In this document: positions 50,963-59,642 of the stretch, one piece after another
Position numbering within the stretch: the first letter of the stretch is position 1
How the letters are laid out: each line of letters starts with the position of its first letter
Source of the DNA: Streptomyces sp. NBC_01016
GTDB lineage: Bacteria; Actinomycetota; Actinomycetes; Streptomycetales; Streptomycetaceae
NCBI RefSeq assembly: GCF_026341035.1
Contig: NZ_JAPEOQ010000002.1
Location: forward strand, 3,658,001-3,722,000
Length of the DNA stretch: 64,000 bases
Direction: 5' to 3'
Position numbers and translations under genes: made by a program
The notes under the pieces: model-generated
Database searches by the model: none
What the model saw: only the letters and a program-made list of their open reading frames with translations
What the model was told of the DNA's origin: nothing

Positions 50963-52086
50963 CAGCGGCCCCCGGCCGCGTGCCGTCGCCGGCGCAGCCG
51001 CCTGCCGATGAGCACGGGCAGGCACGCCAGGGCGAGCAACCCGGCCGCCGCGCCGAGGAGTCGGCCGAGCCCGCCCGAGGTGTCGTCGGGCTGCTCGGCC
51101 CCCGTGGCGGGCGCGGGCGCCGGGGCGGCGACGGCCAACTGCTGCGTTGCCGAGGGGCGCCGGGTCGCCGCCGCCTGCCGTGCGTGCAGGGGCGCCGCCT
51201 CCGCGCCCCAGTCGAGCAGCGCGCGGCTCTCCTCGTAGACCGCGTTGAAGTCGCCGTCCTGCGGGTTCATGACGGTCACCAGAACGGTGCGCCCGTTGTG
51301 GGTCGCGGCGGTGACCAGGGTGCAGCCGGCCTTGGTCGTGTAGCCGTTCTTGACGCCGATCAGGCCCGGATAGGGCTCCACTCCGTGCGAGCCCACGAGG
51401 AGCCGGTTGGTGTTCTCGATGCCGAACGCCTTCGGGCCGCCGGCCGCCGGGAAGCGTGCCGACTTCGTGGCCATGTAGCGCCGGAAGTCGTGGTTCTTGA
51501 GGCCTTCCTTGGCGATCAGCGCCAGATCGTGCGCGGAGGAGAACTGGCCGTGGGTGTCGTAGCCGTCGGGGGAGCGGACCTGGGTGTCGCGGGCGCCGAT
51601 CCGGCGGGCGGTCGCCTGCATCTGCGCGACGGTGCGGGAGACGCCGCCGTTCATGTGGGCGAGCGTGTGCACGGCGTCGTTGCCGGAGCTGAGGAACACG
51701 CCGCGCCACAGGTCGGCGACCGTGTACCGGTTGCCTTCGTCGACCCCGACGAGGCTGCTGCCCTCGGAGACATCGGAGAGATCCCTGTACGTGGCCCGGT
51801 GCACCTCGTCCTGGCGCAGCTTCGGCAGCACGGTCAGGGCGAACAGGGTCTTGAGCGTGCTCGCGGGCGGCAGCCTGCGGTGCGGCGCCTTCGAGGCGAG
51901 GACGTCGCCGGTGCGCGCGTCCATGACCTCCCACGACAGCGCGGAGACGGACGGCGGCGCGGGCGGGTCCGGCACCGGCGGATCGGCACCGGCGGGTCCT
52001 GCCGTGCCCGCGGACACCGCCGCGCACACGCCACACGAAACAACGGCCCTGCCAAAGGCAGGGCGAAAGCGGAGGAAAGACGCCAT
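50962..52086 (-). CDS. D-alanyl-D-alanine carboxypeptidase (S11, penicillin-binding)
   Basis: Predicted 374-residue secreted D,D-carboxypeptidase. A signal peptide is clear at residues 1-33 (FRPAFGRAVVSC, cleavage near AGA-DPP). Catalytic motifs are PPASTLKTL (SxxK) near residue 69, SSGN (SxN) near 131 and KNG in place of KTG near 250. The C-terminus has a membrane segment followed by RRLRRRRH, so it stays membrane-bound facing out. It trims terminal D-Ala from peptidoglycan stems. ATG 52086 is chosen for the signal peptide; it is coupled to the sortase gene. Confidence 0.9.
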   Translation of the reverse strand: MASFLRFRPAFGRAVVSCGVCAAVSAGTAGPAGADPPVPDPPAPPSVSALSWEVMDARTGDVLASKAPHRRLPPASTLKTLFALTVLPKLRQDEVHRATYRDLSDVSEGSSLVGVDEGNRYTVADLWRGVFLSSGNDAVHTLAHMNGGVSRTVAQMQATARRIGARDTQVRSPDGYDTHGQFSSAHDLALIAKEGLKNHDFRRYMATKSARFPAAGGPKAFGIENTNRLLVGSHGVEPYPGLIGVKNGYTTKAGCTLVTAATHNGRTVLVTVMNPQDGDFNAVYEESRALLDWGAEAAPLHARQAAATRRPSATQQLAVAAPAPAPATGAEQPDDTSGGLGRLLGAAAGLLALACLPVLIGRRLRRRRHAAGGR

Positions 52087-52180
52087 GCCGGAAACGTAGA
52101 ACCGGGATCTCGCGACCGCGCTCCACGTACGCCATACGGCCTCCGCACACGGGGGACGCCCGCTCGAGGTGCGCTTGATA

Positions 52181-52227
52181 TCACCCGGAAATAGGCTGTT
52201 CGGGTGACGGCCGCCCCGATCGGGGCG
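52181..52227. promoter_or_regulatory. Two inverted repeats in the D,D-carboxypeptidase/CRP divergent region
   Basis: TCACCCG (52181-52187) and CGGGTGA (52201-52207) are inverted around 13 bases. Right after it, CGCCCCGATCGGGGCG (52212-52227) is a perfect 16-bp palindrome. The 224-bp gap holds both divergent promoters. The ligand is unknown; neither matches the CRP consensus well. Confidence 0.45.
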
Positions 52228-52310
52228 CCCGTGATCCTCCCCGCCGAGCCGGGCGGGCCACGAACGTGACGTACGTACGCTGGAATGACACGACGGTGGA
52301 GGTGGCCGCC

Positions 52311-52760
52311 ATGACGGCCCAGACACGACTCCTGAACCGGCTCTCGCACGCGGACCGGGACCGGTTGATGCCCCTGGCCAAAGAGGTCTCGTTCGCGCAG
52401 GACACCCGGATCTTCGAGGAGGGGGACCGGGCGGACCGGTTCTGGATCATCCGGACCGGGATGGTCACCCTCGACGTCCGCGTCTCCGACCGCGCCCTGC
52501 TGCCCATCGACCCGCTCGGCCCCGGTGACCTGCTGGGCTGGTCCTGGCTCTTCGAGCCGTACGCGTGGGACTTCGGCGCGGAGGCGTTCAGTCCGGTGCG
52601 GGCCTACGAGTTCGACGGCGCGTCCGTACGCACGCTGTGCGAGCAGGAACCGAGGCTCGGCGTGGCGGTGCTGCACGGGGTGGCCGAGGTGATGGCGCAC
52701 CGGCTGGAGGCCGCGCGGGTCAAGCTGGTCGAGGCGCATCGGATGCACGGGCACATCTAG
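52311..52760 (+). CDS. Cyclic-nucleotide-binding-like protein without HTH
   Basis: Predicted 149-residue protein made of a CRP/FNR-type cNMP-binding barrel only. Recognisable parts are FEEGDRADRFWIIRTGMVTL, then LGPGDLLGWSWLF. The C-terminal DNA-binding domain of CRP is missing; the protein ends with a helix. It could be a ligand sensor acting on partner proteins. ATG 52311 follows GGAGG by eight bases. Confidence 0.83.
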   Translation: MTAQTRLLNRLSHADRDRLMPLAKEVSFAQDTRIFEEGDRADRFWIIRTGMVTLDVRVSDRALLPIDPLGPGDLLGWSWLFEPYAWDFGAEAFSPVRAYEFDGASVRTLCEQEPRLGVAVLHGVAEVMAHRLEAARVKLVEAHRMHGHI

Positions 52761-52951
52761 GCGTATCGAGACGTGCGCAGACGTATCCGGTGCGTACGGG
52801 TGGGTCAGGTGCGTCCGGTGGGTTCGAATGAGGCGTCTGTGTCACCCGACTCGACGTCTCGACAGGCGGTGGGCGCGTCCACGCGGTGGGATCGGTCGCG
52901 GAGTACCCGCACATCCGTGGTCCGTCCGCCGGGCCCGCCGAGAGGATCCGC

Positions 52952-53521
52952 ATGGGCCGCACCGCGTCCTGGCCGACCGCCGCCGTCGCCGCGGCCACAT
53001 TCGCCTTCGGGGCCCTGATGTGCCCCGCGGCCTGGGCCGATGACAGCGATCCGGCGTGGGACACGGACACGTCATGGACCGAGAGCCCGCCGGTGGCCGA
53101 CACGTCGGGAACGTTGGAGCTCGTGCCCGCCGACCCGGGGCCGGGAGCGAGCGTCACGGCGAGTACGAGCGCCTGCGGCGAGGACCTGACCGCGACGGGG
53201 GACGCCGACAGTCTCGGGGCGGGTGAGTTCCCCTTGCAGACGGCGACCCAGGAGGGCTCGGTCACGGGCCAGTTCAAGGTGCCGACGGGCGCCAGGTCCG
53301 GCACCTTCCCGATCACCGTGATCTGCGAGAGCGGCACCGAGGTGCGGCAGACGCTCACCGTGTCGGGGCGCGGCGGCACCGAACTGGGTGGGGTCAATGC
53401 CGGTGACGGCGGCTCGCTTGGCACGCTCAGCGTCGCGCAACTCGCCCTGGGCGGTGTCCTCATCACCGGCGCGCTGATCGCGGCCGGGCACTACGCACGC
53501 CGCCGCGCCCAGGAGGCCTGA
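52952..53521 (+). CDS. Secreted, C-terminally membrane-anchored protein
   Basis: Predicted 189-residue protein with a signal peptide (residues 1-28, TAAVAAATFAFGALMC) cleaved near AWA-DD, an acidic extracellular part with two Cys (about 65 and 125), a Gly-rich stretch, a membrane segment near 160-180, and a basic tail YARRRAQ. This is the sorting-signal layout without an LPxTG motif. It lies near a sortase but does not qualify as a classic substrate. ATG 52952 has GAGAGGATC upstream. Function unknown. Confidence 0.75.
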   Translation: MGRTASWPTAAVAAATFAFGALMCPAAWADDSDPAWDTDTSWTESPPVADTSGTLELVPADPGPGASVTASTSACGEDLTATGDADSLGAGEFPLQTATQEGSVTGQFKVPTGARSGTFPITVICESGTEVRQTLTVSGRGGTELGGVNAGDGGSLGTLSVAQLALGGVLITGALIAAGHYARRRAQEA

Positions 53522-53554
53522 AGGTCCCGGGCGCGGCGGCGGTCTCGAACTTCC

Positions 53555-54517
53555 TTAGCCCTTGCGGGACTTGACGTCCTCGGTCAGGGCGGGGACGACG
53601 TCGAAGAGGTCGCCGACGACGCCGTAGTCGACGAGGTCGAAGATCGGGGCCTCGGCGTCCTTGTTGATCGCGACGATCGTCTTCGAGGTTTGCATGCCGG
53701 CGCGGTGCTGGATCGCACCGGAAATGCCGGAGGCGATGTACAGCTGCGGCGAGACACTCTTGCCGGTCTGGCCGACCTGGTTGGAGTGCGGGTACCAGCC
53801 CGCGTCCACCGCGGCGCGCGAGGCACCGACGGCCGCGCCGAGGGAGTCGGCGAGCGCCTCGATGACCGAGAAGTTCTCGGCACCGTTGACACCACGGCCA
53901 CCGGAGACCACGATCGCGGCCTCCGTCAGGTCCGGACGCCCGGTCGACTCACGCGCGGTGCGCGAGGTCACCTTCGTGCCCGTCGCCTGCTCCGAGAACG
54001 ACACGGTCAGCGCCTCGACGGCACCGGCGGCCGCGGCCGGCTCGACGGCGGCGGAGTTGGGCTTGACGGTGATGACCGGCGTGCCCTTCGAGATGGTCGA
54101 CTTGGTGGTGTACGAGGCGGCGAACACCGACTGCGTCGCCACCGGACCGCCGTCGCCGGCCTCCAGGTCGACGGCGTCGGTGATGATGCCGGACCCGATA
54201 CGCAGCGCCAGACGCGCGGCGATCTCCTTGCCCTCCGCGGAGGACGGCACCAGCACCGCGGCCGGGGAGACCGCGTCGTAGGCGGCCTGCAGCGCGTCCA
54301 CCTTCGGCACGACGAGGTAGTCGGCGTACTCGGCGGCCTCGTGGGTGAGGACCTTGACCGCGCCGTGCTCGGCGAGCACGGCCTGCGTGTCGGCGGCACC
54401 GTTGCCCAGCGCGACGGCGACCGGGGCGCCGATGCGGCGGGCCAGCGTCAGCAGCTCCAGGGTGGGCTTGCGGACGGCACCGTCCACGTGGTCGACAAAG
54501 ACCAGAACTTCAGCCAT
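53555..54517 (-). CDS. etfA: Electron transfer flavoprotein alpha subunit
   Basis: Predicted 320-residue ETF alpha/FixB. The C-terminal FAD domain has the family signature LYIASGISGAIQHRAGM near residue 250 and AINKDAEAPIFDLVDYGVVG near 285. With EtfB it takes electrons from acyl-CoA dehydrogenases and passes them to the quinone pool. It lies 46 bp after etfB in the same leftward operon. Confidence 0.95.
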   Translation of the reverse strand: MAEVLVFVDHVDGAVRKPTLELLTLARRIGAPVAVALGNGAADTQAVLAEHGAVKVLTHEAAEYADYLVVPKVDALQAAYDAVSPAAVLVPSSAEGKEIAARLALRIGSGIITDAVDLEAGDGGPVATQSVFAASYTTKSTISKGTPVITVKPNSAAVEPAAAAGAVEALTVSFSEQATGTKVTSRTARESTGRPDLTEAAIVVSGGRGVNGAENFSVIEALADSLGAAVGASRAAVDAGWYPHSNQVGQTGKSVSPQLYIASGISGAIQHRAGMQTSKTIVAINKDAEAPIFDLVDYGVVGDLFDVVPALTEDVKSRKG

Positions 54518-54543
54518 GACTGTTCTTCTCCAACTTCCGCTGT

Positions 54544-54582
54544 CTCAGGTGAACTTCTGGTGCTCAGATGAACTTCTGGCCC
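54544..54582. repeat. 19-bp duplication of the etfB 3' end
   Basis: CTCAGATGAACTTCTGG, which holds the etfB stop codon on the other strand, is repeated 19 bp further on as CTCAGGTGAACTTCTGG. The downstream copy would encode the same QKF end, plus Thr and a stop. It lies in the gap between etfB and etfA. Confidence 0.8.
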
Positions 54583-55361
54583 GCGAGGAACTCGGCGAGC
54601 TGCTTGCCGCCCTCGCCCTCGTCCTTGACGATCGTGCCCGCGGTGCGCGCCGGACGCTCATCGGCGGACGCGACCTTCGTCCAGGCACCCTCCAGACCCA
54701 CTTCCTCGGCCTCGATGTCCAGGTCGGACAGGTCCCACGCCTCGACCGGCTTCTTCTTCGCCGCCATGATCCCCTTGAACGAGGGGTAACGCGCCTCACC
54801 GGACTGGTCCGTCACCGACACGACCGCGGGAAGCGAGGCCTCCAGCTGCTCGGAGGCGGTGTCACCGTCGCGGCGGCCCGACACCTTGCCGTCGGCCACG
54901 GCGACCTCGGACAGGAGCGTCACCTGCGGCACACCGAGACGCTCGGCGACCAGCGCCGGCACGATGCCCGCGGCGCCGTCGGTGGAGGCCATGCCGGAGA
55001 CGACCAGGTCGTAGCCGGCCTTCTCGATCGCCTTCGCCAGCACCAGCGAGGTGCCGATCGCGTCCGTGCCGTGCAGGTCGTCGTCCTCGACGTGGATCGC
55101 CTTGTCCGCGCCCATCGACAGCGCCTTGCGCAGCGCGTCCTTGGCGTCCTCGGGACCCACGGTCAGGACGGTGATCTCCACGTCGTCGGCGTCGCCCTCG
55201 TAGTTTTCCGAGATCTGAAGCGCCTGCTCCACCGCGTACTCGTCGAGTTCCGACAGCAGACCGTCGACATCGTCACGGTCCAACGTCAGGTCATCGGCGA
55301 AACCCCGGTCGCCCGTGGCGTCCGGCACGTACTTCACGGTGACAACGATCCTCAAGCTCAC
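54564..55361 (-). CDS. etfB: Electron transfer flavoprotein beta subunit
   Basis: Predicted 265-residue ETF beta/FixA. Signatures are VVTVKYVPD at the start, ALRKALSMGADKAIHVEDD near 95 and the C-terminal KGIMAAKKKPVEAW. GTG 55361 is preferred since AAGGAG lies five bases upstream; the longer frame from 55427 contains promoter sequence. It is divergent from a TetR gene with 15-bp palindromes between, so the ETF operon may answer to that regulator. Confidence 0.94.
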   Translation of the reverse strand: MSLRIVVTVKYVPDATGDRGFADDLTLDRDDVDGLLSELDEYAVEQALQISENYEGDADDVEITVLTVGPEDAKDALRKALSMGADKAIHVEDDDLHGTDAIGTSLVLAKAIEKAGYDLVVSGMASTDGAAGIVPALVAERLGVPQVTLLSEVAVADGKVSGRRDGDTASEQLEASLPAVVSVTDQSGEARYPSFKGIMAAKKKPVEAWDLSDLDIEAEEVGLEGAWTKVASADERPARTAGTIVKDEGEGGKQLAEFLAGQKFI

Positions 55362-55421
55362 GCCGACTCCTTCACAGCCCTGCAGTTCTCCTGCAAGCGT
55401 CCAACTACTCCCGTCAACGTA

Positions 55422-55458
55422 TGGCACTCAGTTCCCTCTGTAAAGGTACCTAGTGCCA
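55422..55458. promoter_or_regulatory. TetR operator pair, etfBA/tetR divergent promoter
   Basis: Two inverted copies of a 14-15 bp site: TGGCACTCAGTTCC at 55422-55435, and TGGCACTAGGTACC on the minus strand at 55445-55458. Related sites recur at 56232 and 56255. The pair lies 61 bp before etfB and 31 bp before tetR. Confidence 0.65.
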
Positions 55459-55488
55459 AGGGTGACCTTCCGGTGTTACGTTCCCGGC

Positions 55489-56208
55489 ATGAGCGAGGCG
55501 CGCGAGGTCAACGGGTCACAGAAGAAGGCACCCATGCGGGAGGTGCTGGCCGAAGCGGCGTTCCAGCTGTTTCTGGAGCGCGGGTTCGAGCGGACGACCG
55601 TGGACGACATCGTGGCGCGGGCCGGTGTGGGACGGCGGTCGTTCTTCCGCTACTTCCCGTCGAAGGAGGACGTGGTCTTCCCGGACCACGAGAGCTGCCT
55701 CGCCGACATGACGGCCTTCCTGGAGGCCGCGAGCGACGAGAGCGATGCCGTGGACGTGGTGTCCGACGCCGCGCGCCTGGTGCTGCGCGTCTACGCCACG
55801 AACCCCGAATTCTCCGTTCAGCGCTACAAGTTGACCCGCGAGGTGCCGGGCCTTCGGACGTACGAACTGTCCGTCGTGCGACGCTACGAGCGCATGCTCG
55901 CCGGGTATCTGCGGCGGCGCTGGGCCGACGCGGAGGACGGCGCGCTGCGCGCGGAGGTGGTGGCGGCGTCCGTCGTCGCCGCGCACAACAACGGCCTTCG
56001 CTCCTGGCTGCGTTCGGGCGGCGAGGGCGACGCCGAGGTCGCGGTGGACCGCGCGCTGCTGCTCGTACGACGGACGTGGGGCGAGGGCGGCGAGGGGGCG
56101 GCCGCGCCCGAGCCCCCGCAGGAGGACGTCGTCGTGATGGTGGCGACGAAGGGGGCCCCGATGTGGCGGGTCATCCAGCGGGTGGAATCGGCGCTGCGGG
56201 ACGAATGA
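55489..56208 (+). CDS. TetR-family regulator
   Basis: Predicted 239-residue TetR regulator. The HTH is QLFLERGFERTTVDDIVARA, then GVGRRSFFRYFPSKEDVVF, like the FRYF-type TetR proteins that control acyl-CoA and lipid genes. ATG 55489 is chosen over the frame opening at 55453, which overlaps an operator copy. It has related 15-bp sites in its own promoter, shared with etfBA, and just after the gene before a zinc-ribbon gene. A Pro/Glu-rich C-terminal linker is unusual. Confidence 0.9.
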   Translation: MSEAREVNGSQKKAPMREVLAEAAFQLFLERGFERTTVDDIVARAGVGRRSFFRYFPSKEDVVFPDHESCLADMTAFLEAASDESDAVDVVSDAARLVLRVYATNPEFSVQRYKLTREVPGLRTYELSVVRRYERMLAGYLRRRWADAEDGALRAEVVAASVVAAHNNGLRSWLRSGGEGDAEVAVDRALLLVRRTWGEGGEGAAAPEPPQEDVVVMVATKGAPMWRVIQRVESALRDE

Positions 56209-56231
56209 AAACGGAGCCCGAAGCAACTTGA

Positions 56232-56268
56232 TGGTACTCAGTGTCTTTACCGGCTGGCACTGAGTGTC
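56232..56268. promoter_or_regulatory. TetR operator pair before the zinc-ribbon gene
   Basis: TGGTACTCAGTGTC at 56232-56245 and TGGCACTGAGTGTC at 56255-56268. The second extends to TGGCACTGAGTGTCA, a near-perfect 15-bp palindrome. Both match the sites upstream of etfBA/tetR. They lie 65-100 bp before the downstream gene. Confidence 0.65.
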
Positions 56269-56333
56269 ATACGCTGAGAGTGCGTCGAGGCACCGCCGCC
56301 CGGCGCGCGCCGGCGAGTGCGGGAGGCCGAAGG

Positions 56334-56756
56334 ATGTCAGTGATGTCAGGGACGTTCACGAGTGGCATCGGTGTCATGGCGCCGAACGGTGTCGAGGGCA
56401 CCGCGGAAGCGGAGTCCGGATTCCCTTATCAGCGCTGCCGTTGGTGCCGCACCCCGTCCTTCCGGCGGATGCTGTGTCCGGTCTGCGCGTCGAGCGAGCT
56501 GACGACCGAGCACAGTGCGGGGCCCGGCGTCGTGGTCCAGTCCCGCGTCGTCAACCGCGGCACCGGAGTCGCGCGCAACGAGGCGCTGGTCCGCTTCCCC
56601 GAGGACTTCATCGTGCCCTGCCGCATCGTGGGTACCGCACCGCACATGGTGTGGCTGGGCGCCACCGTGCGCCCCGTGGCCAACGCGGCCGCCGATTCCG
56701 GTGAGGTCTTCTTCGAGCTCGAGGACGACTTCCACGTCGACTACGACCTGCGCTGA
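56334..56756 (+). CDS. DUF35-type zinc-ribbon/OB-fold acyl-CoA-associated protein
   Basis: Predicted 140-residue protein. A zinc ribbon CRWC and CPVC (near residues 37-57) is followed by an OB-fold (VVQSRVVNRGTGVARNEALV). Such DUF35 proteins partner with thiolase-like or hydratase enzymes in steroid, fatty-acid and polyketide routes. ATG 56334 follows GGGAGG by seven bases. Two operator copies upstream link it to the adjacent TetR regulator. Confidence 0.82.
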   Translation: MSVMSGTFTSGIGVMAPNGVEGTAEAESGFPYQRCRWCRTPSFRRMLCPVCASSELTTEHSAGPGVVVQSRVVNRGTGVARNEALVRFPEDFIVPCRIVGTAPHMVWLGATVRPVANAAADSGEVFFELEDDFHVDYDLR

Positions 56757-56773
56757 CCGCGAGTGCGCGGGCG

Positions 56774-57250
56774 TCACATGGCCCGCGCCCCCGACTTGAT
56801 CGCCTCACGGATCCGGTTGTACGTGCCGCAGCGGCACACATTGCGGATCGCGTCGAGGTCCGCCTCGGTGATCTCGCGGCCCTCGTCCCGCACTTTGCGC
56901 ACCGTGGCGACGGCGGCCATGATCTGGCCCGGCTGGCAGTAGCCGCACTGTGCCACGTCGCGTTCCAGCCAGGCCTCCTGCATCGGGTGCAGCTCGCGGC
57001 CGACGGTGGCGGGCAGCCCCTCGATCGTCGTCACCTCGTCCTCCTCGCCGACCTGTGACACCGGCACCGAACACGGGTTGAACGCCTTGCCGTTGATGTG
57101 CGACGTACAGGCCTGGCATACGCCGATTCCGCACCCGTACTTGGGTCCTGTGACGCCGAGCAGATCGCGCAGCACCCACAGCAGCCGCACGTCGTCCTCG
57201 GCCTCGACGGTGATCCGCTCGCCGTTCAGCGTGAAAGTGTGGCGCGGCAT
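56774..57250 (-). CDS. [2Fe-2S] subunit of molybdenum hydroxylase
   Basis: Predicted 158-residue iron-sulfur subunit of the xanthine-dehydrogenase family. The plant-type cluster site is CGIGVCQACT (with an outer Cys in FNPC), and the helical second cluster holds CGYCQPGQ and CRCGTY. It passes electrons from the molybdenum centre. It follows the large subunit by 46 bp. There is no FAD subunit in the locus, as in isoquinoline 1-oxidoreductase-type enzymes, so electrons may go straight to a membrane acceptor. Confidence 0.92.
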   Translation of the reverse strand: MPRHTFTLNGERITVEAEDDVRLLWVLRDLLGVTGPKYGCGIGVCQACTSHINGKAFNPCSVPVSQVGEEDEVTTIEGLPATVGRELHPMQEAWLERDVAQCGYCQPGQIMAAVATVRKVRDEGREITEADLDAIRNVCRCGTYNRIREAIKSGARAM

Positions 57251-57296
57251 CGGGGTATCAGGTCTCCTCGGTAGTCGGGGGAAAGCGGGACCCTGC

Positions 57297-59642
57297 TCAG
57301 TACGCCCGGTCGAGCCCGTCCGTCGGTGACTGCGGTGTCGACGGCTCGCGCGGCAGCGGCTCGAACGCGAGCTCCGCGTGGTCGATGGGGAAGCGCGTCG
57401 GCAGCGTGCCGGTCGCCCGCGCGTAGGCGCACGCGACGGCGGCGAAGGCGGGCGCAACCCCCAACTCCCCGGCGCCCGAAGGCTTTTCGCCGGTGTTCGG
57501 CATCACGATCACCCGGAGCTCGGGCGGGGTGTTCCACTGCCGCGTATAGAAGTAGTTGTCCCAACTGCCCTCCAGCGGAAGGCCGTCCTCGATGTGCAGG
57601 CTGGAGGTGAGTGCCATGGCGAGGCCGTCATTGAAGCAGCCCATCATCTGCGCGCCCAGGCCCCGCGGGTTGATCGCGAACCCGGCGTCCACCACGATCA
57701 GCGCCTTCGTGACCCGCGGTCCCGTCACCCCGTCCTTGACCTTGCGACCGACGGTCTCCGGCCGACAGTCGATCTCCGCGAGGATCGCGACGGCACCCCG
57801 GTACTCGGTGTGCAGGGCGATCCCTTGCGCCACCCCGTCGGGCAGCGACCGGCCCCACTCGCCCTCCTCGGCCGCCTTGTCGAAGACGGCGCGCAGCCGG
57901 TCGTCCTTGAGGAACGAGCGCCGGAACTCCACCGGGTCCCGGTCCATCTTCCGCGCCAGCTCGTCGACCATCAGCTCCCGCGCGCACGCCACGTTCGGCG
58001 AGTAGATGTTGCGCATGCTGCCGGTCGCGAACTTGAGTGGTACCTCGCTGAGCAGTTGCGTGGTGACACCGAAGTCGTACGGGGTGGTCTGCGTGAGCGT
58101 GAAGATGGTCTCGGCGAAGGTGAGGTTGCCGGCCACGGGCAGCTTCGCGGCCGTCGACGTGATCATCTCGCCGAGCCCGTGCCCGAAGTCGGTCTCCGAA
58201 CTGGCGTGCCGCTGCTCGTAGCTGAGGACTTCCTTGCCGGTGTACGTGGCGCGCACGCGCGAGACCGACATCGGGTGGGCGCGGCCGTGCCGGAAGCTGT
58301 CGGTGCGCGACCAGGACAGCTTGACCGGCTTGCCGATCTTCTGCGAGATCTCCGCCGCCTCGGCCGCGACGTCGTGGAACAGATGCCGGCCGAACGAGCC
58401 GCCGCCCTCCACCACATGCACCGTCACGGCGTGCTGAGGCAGGCCGAGCCTCGTCGCGATGTCGCGCTGGGCGACGATCGGGACCTTCAGGCTCGACCAG
58501 ATCTCGGCACGTCCTTCGCGCACGTCGGCGATGGCGTTGTCCGGCTCCAGCGGGCTGTTGCTGGCGAACGCGAAGATGAACTCGGCGTCGAGTTTCTTCG
58601 TCAGGACCGGCGGCACGATCATCGGGGGAGTGGCCGCCTTGAGTTTCCGCTCCACCGAGTCGTCGGACTCGCCGTCGACGTCGCCCGGACCCCAGTCGAC
58701 GTCCAACTCCCGTAGTGCGTCGATGCATTGGCCGAACGTCTCGCCGCGCACCGCGACGCCGTGCTTCAGCGTCGCCACGTCCGTGATGCCGGGCATCCGC
58801 CGCACGGCGTCCGCGTTGCGCACCGTCCGCACGGTCCCGCCGAGCGTCGGCGGCCTGCGCACCATGGCGGGCTTGGCGTCGGGAACCTCGTAGTCCATGC
58901 CGAACTTCTTGCGCCCGGTGACGGCCTCCAGCGCGTCGACGCGGTTCTGTGGTGTGCCGAGGACCTTGAACTCGGACCGCTCCTTCAGTGGCGCCGCCGC
59001 CACCCGCAGCGACTGACCGCTCGCCGCCGCCTTCGCGAGGGAGCCGTACGCGGCGCGCTTCGCCGAGGAACCGGAGCCGTACGAGACGACACCTTCCTGA
59101 GTGCTCAGTTCCGAGGTCGCGACGCCCCACTGCCGCGCCGCCGTGGCGATCAGTCGTTGCCGGGCGAGGGCGGCCGCGGTGCGCACGGGTAGGTAGATGC
59201 TGCGCATCGAGTTGGAGCCGCCGGTGAGCTGGTTCATCAGCAACTCGGGGCGGGCGTCGGCCAGGGAGACCCGTACGGCGTCGAGCGTCAGGTCCAACTC
59301 CTCCGCGATCATCATCGCCACCGCGGTGGTCATGCCCTGCCCGACCTCGGCCCGCGGCACCGCGAACGAGGCGGTGCCGTCCTCGTGCACGCGTACGGTG
59401 ATCAGGCCCGCCGTCGGGGCCGCCGCGAGATTCTGCATGTCACCGAGGTCGAAGAGCTCCTCGGGCTGCGGCGGCGAGGGCACCGCCGCCTCGGCCTCGG
59501 CGGGGTCCGCGGCGTCCAGGGCGAACCGGGCGCCCACGGCGAGCGTCGGCGCGGCCAGCAGATAGGCGAGCACTCTGCGCCGCCCCGGAGCGCCGGACGT
59601 CGACGGTTCGTCGTGCTGAGGTGAGCGACTCTGCTCGGCCAT
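57297..59642 (-). CDS. Molybdopterin-binding large subunit (isoquinoline 1-oxidoreductase type)
   Basis: Predicted 781-residue catalytic subunit of the IorB/aldehyde-oxidoreductase group. A Tat-like N-terminus GRRRVLAYLLAAPTLAVG indicates export folded with cofactor. Molybdopterin-type blocks include EVGQGMTTAVAMMIAEE near residue 120 and GGGSFGRHLFHDVAAEA near 410. The C-terminal block with GAGELGVAPAF holds the candidate catalytic Glu. It hydroxylates an aldehyde or N-heterocycle using water. Forms an operon with the small subunit. Confidence 0.9.
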   Translation of the reverse strand: MAEQSRSPQHDEPSTSGAPGRRRVLAYLLAAPTLAVGARFALDAADPAEAEAAVPSPPQPEELFDLGDMQNLAAAPTAGLITVRVHEDGTASFAVPRAEVGQGMTTAVAMMIAEELDLTLDAVRVSLADARPELLMNQLTGGSNSMRSIYLPVRTAAALARQRLIATAARQWGVATSELSTQEGVVSYGSGSSAKRAAYGSLAKAAASGQSLRVAAAPLKERSEFKVLGTPQNRVDALEAVTGRKKFGMDYEVPDAKPAMVRRPPTLGGTVRTVRNADAVRRMPGITDVATLKHGVAVRGETFGQCIDALRELDVDWGPGDVDGESDDSVERKLKAATPPMIVPPVLTKKLDAEFIFAFASNSPLEPDNAIADVREGRAEIWSSLKVPIVAQRDIATRLGLPQHAVTVHVVEGGGSFGRHLFHDVAAEAAEISQKIGKPVKLSWSRTDSFRHGRAHPMSVSRVRATYTGKEVLSYEQRHASSETDFGHGLGEMITSTAAKLPVAGNLTFAETIFTLTQTTPYDFGVTTQLLSEVPLKFATGSMRNIYSPNVACARELMVDELARKMDRDPVEFRRSFLKDDRLRAVFDKAAEEGEWGRSLPDGVAQGIALHTEYRGAVAILAEIDCRPETVGRKVKDGVTGPRVTKALIVVDAGFAINPRGLGAQMMGCFNDGLAMALTSSLHIEDGLPLEGSWDNYFYTRQWNTPPELRVIVMPNTGEKPSGAGELGVAPAFAAVACAYARATGTLPTRFPIDHAELAFEPLPREPSTPQSPTDGLDRAY

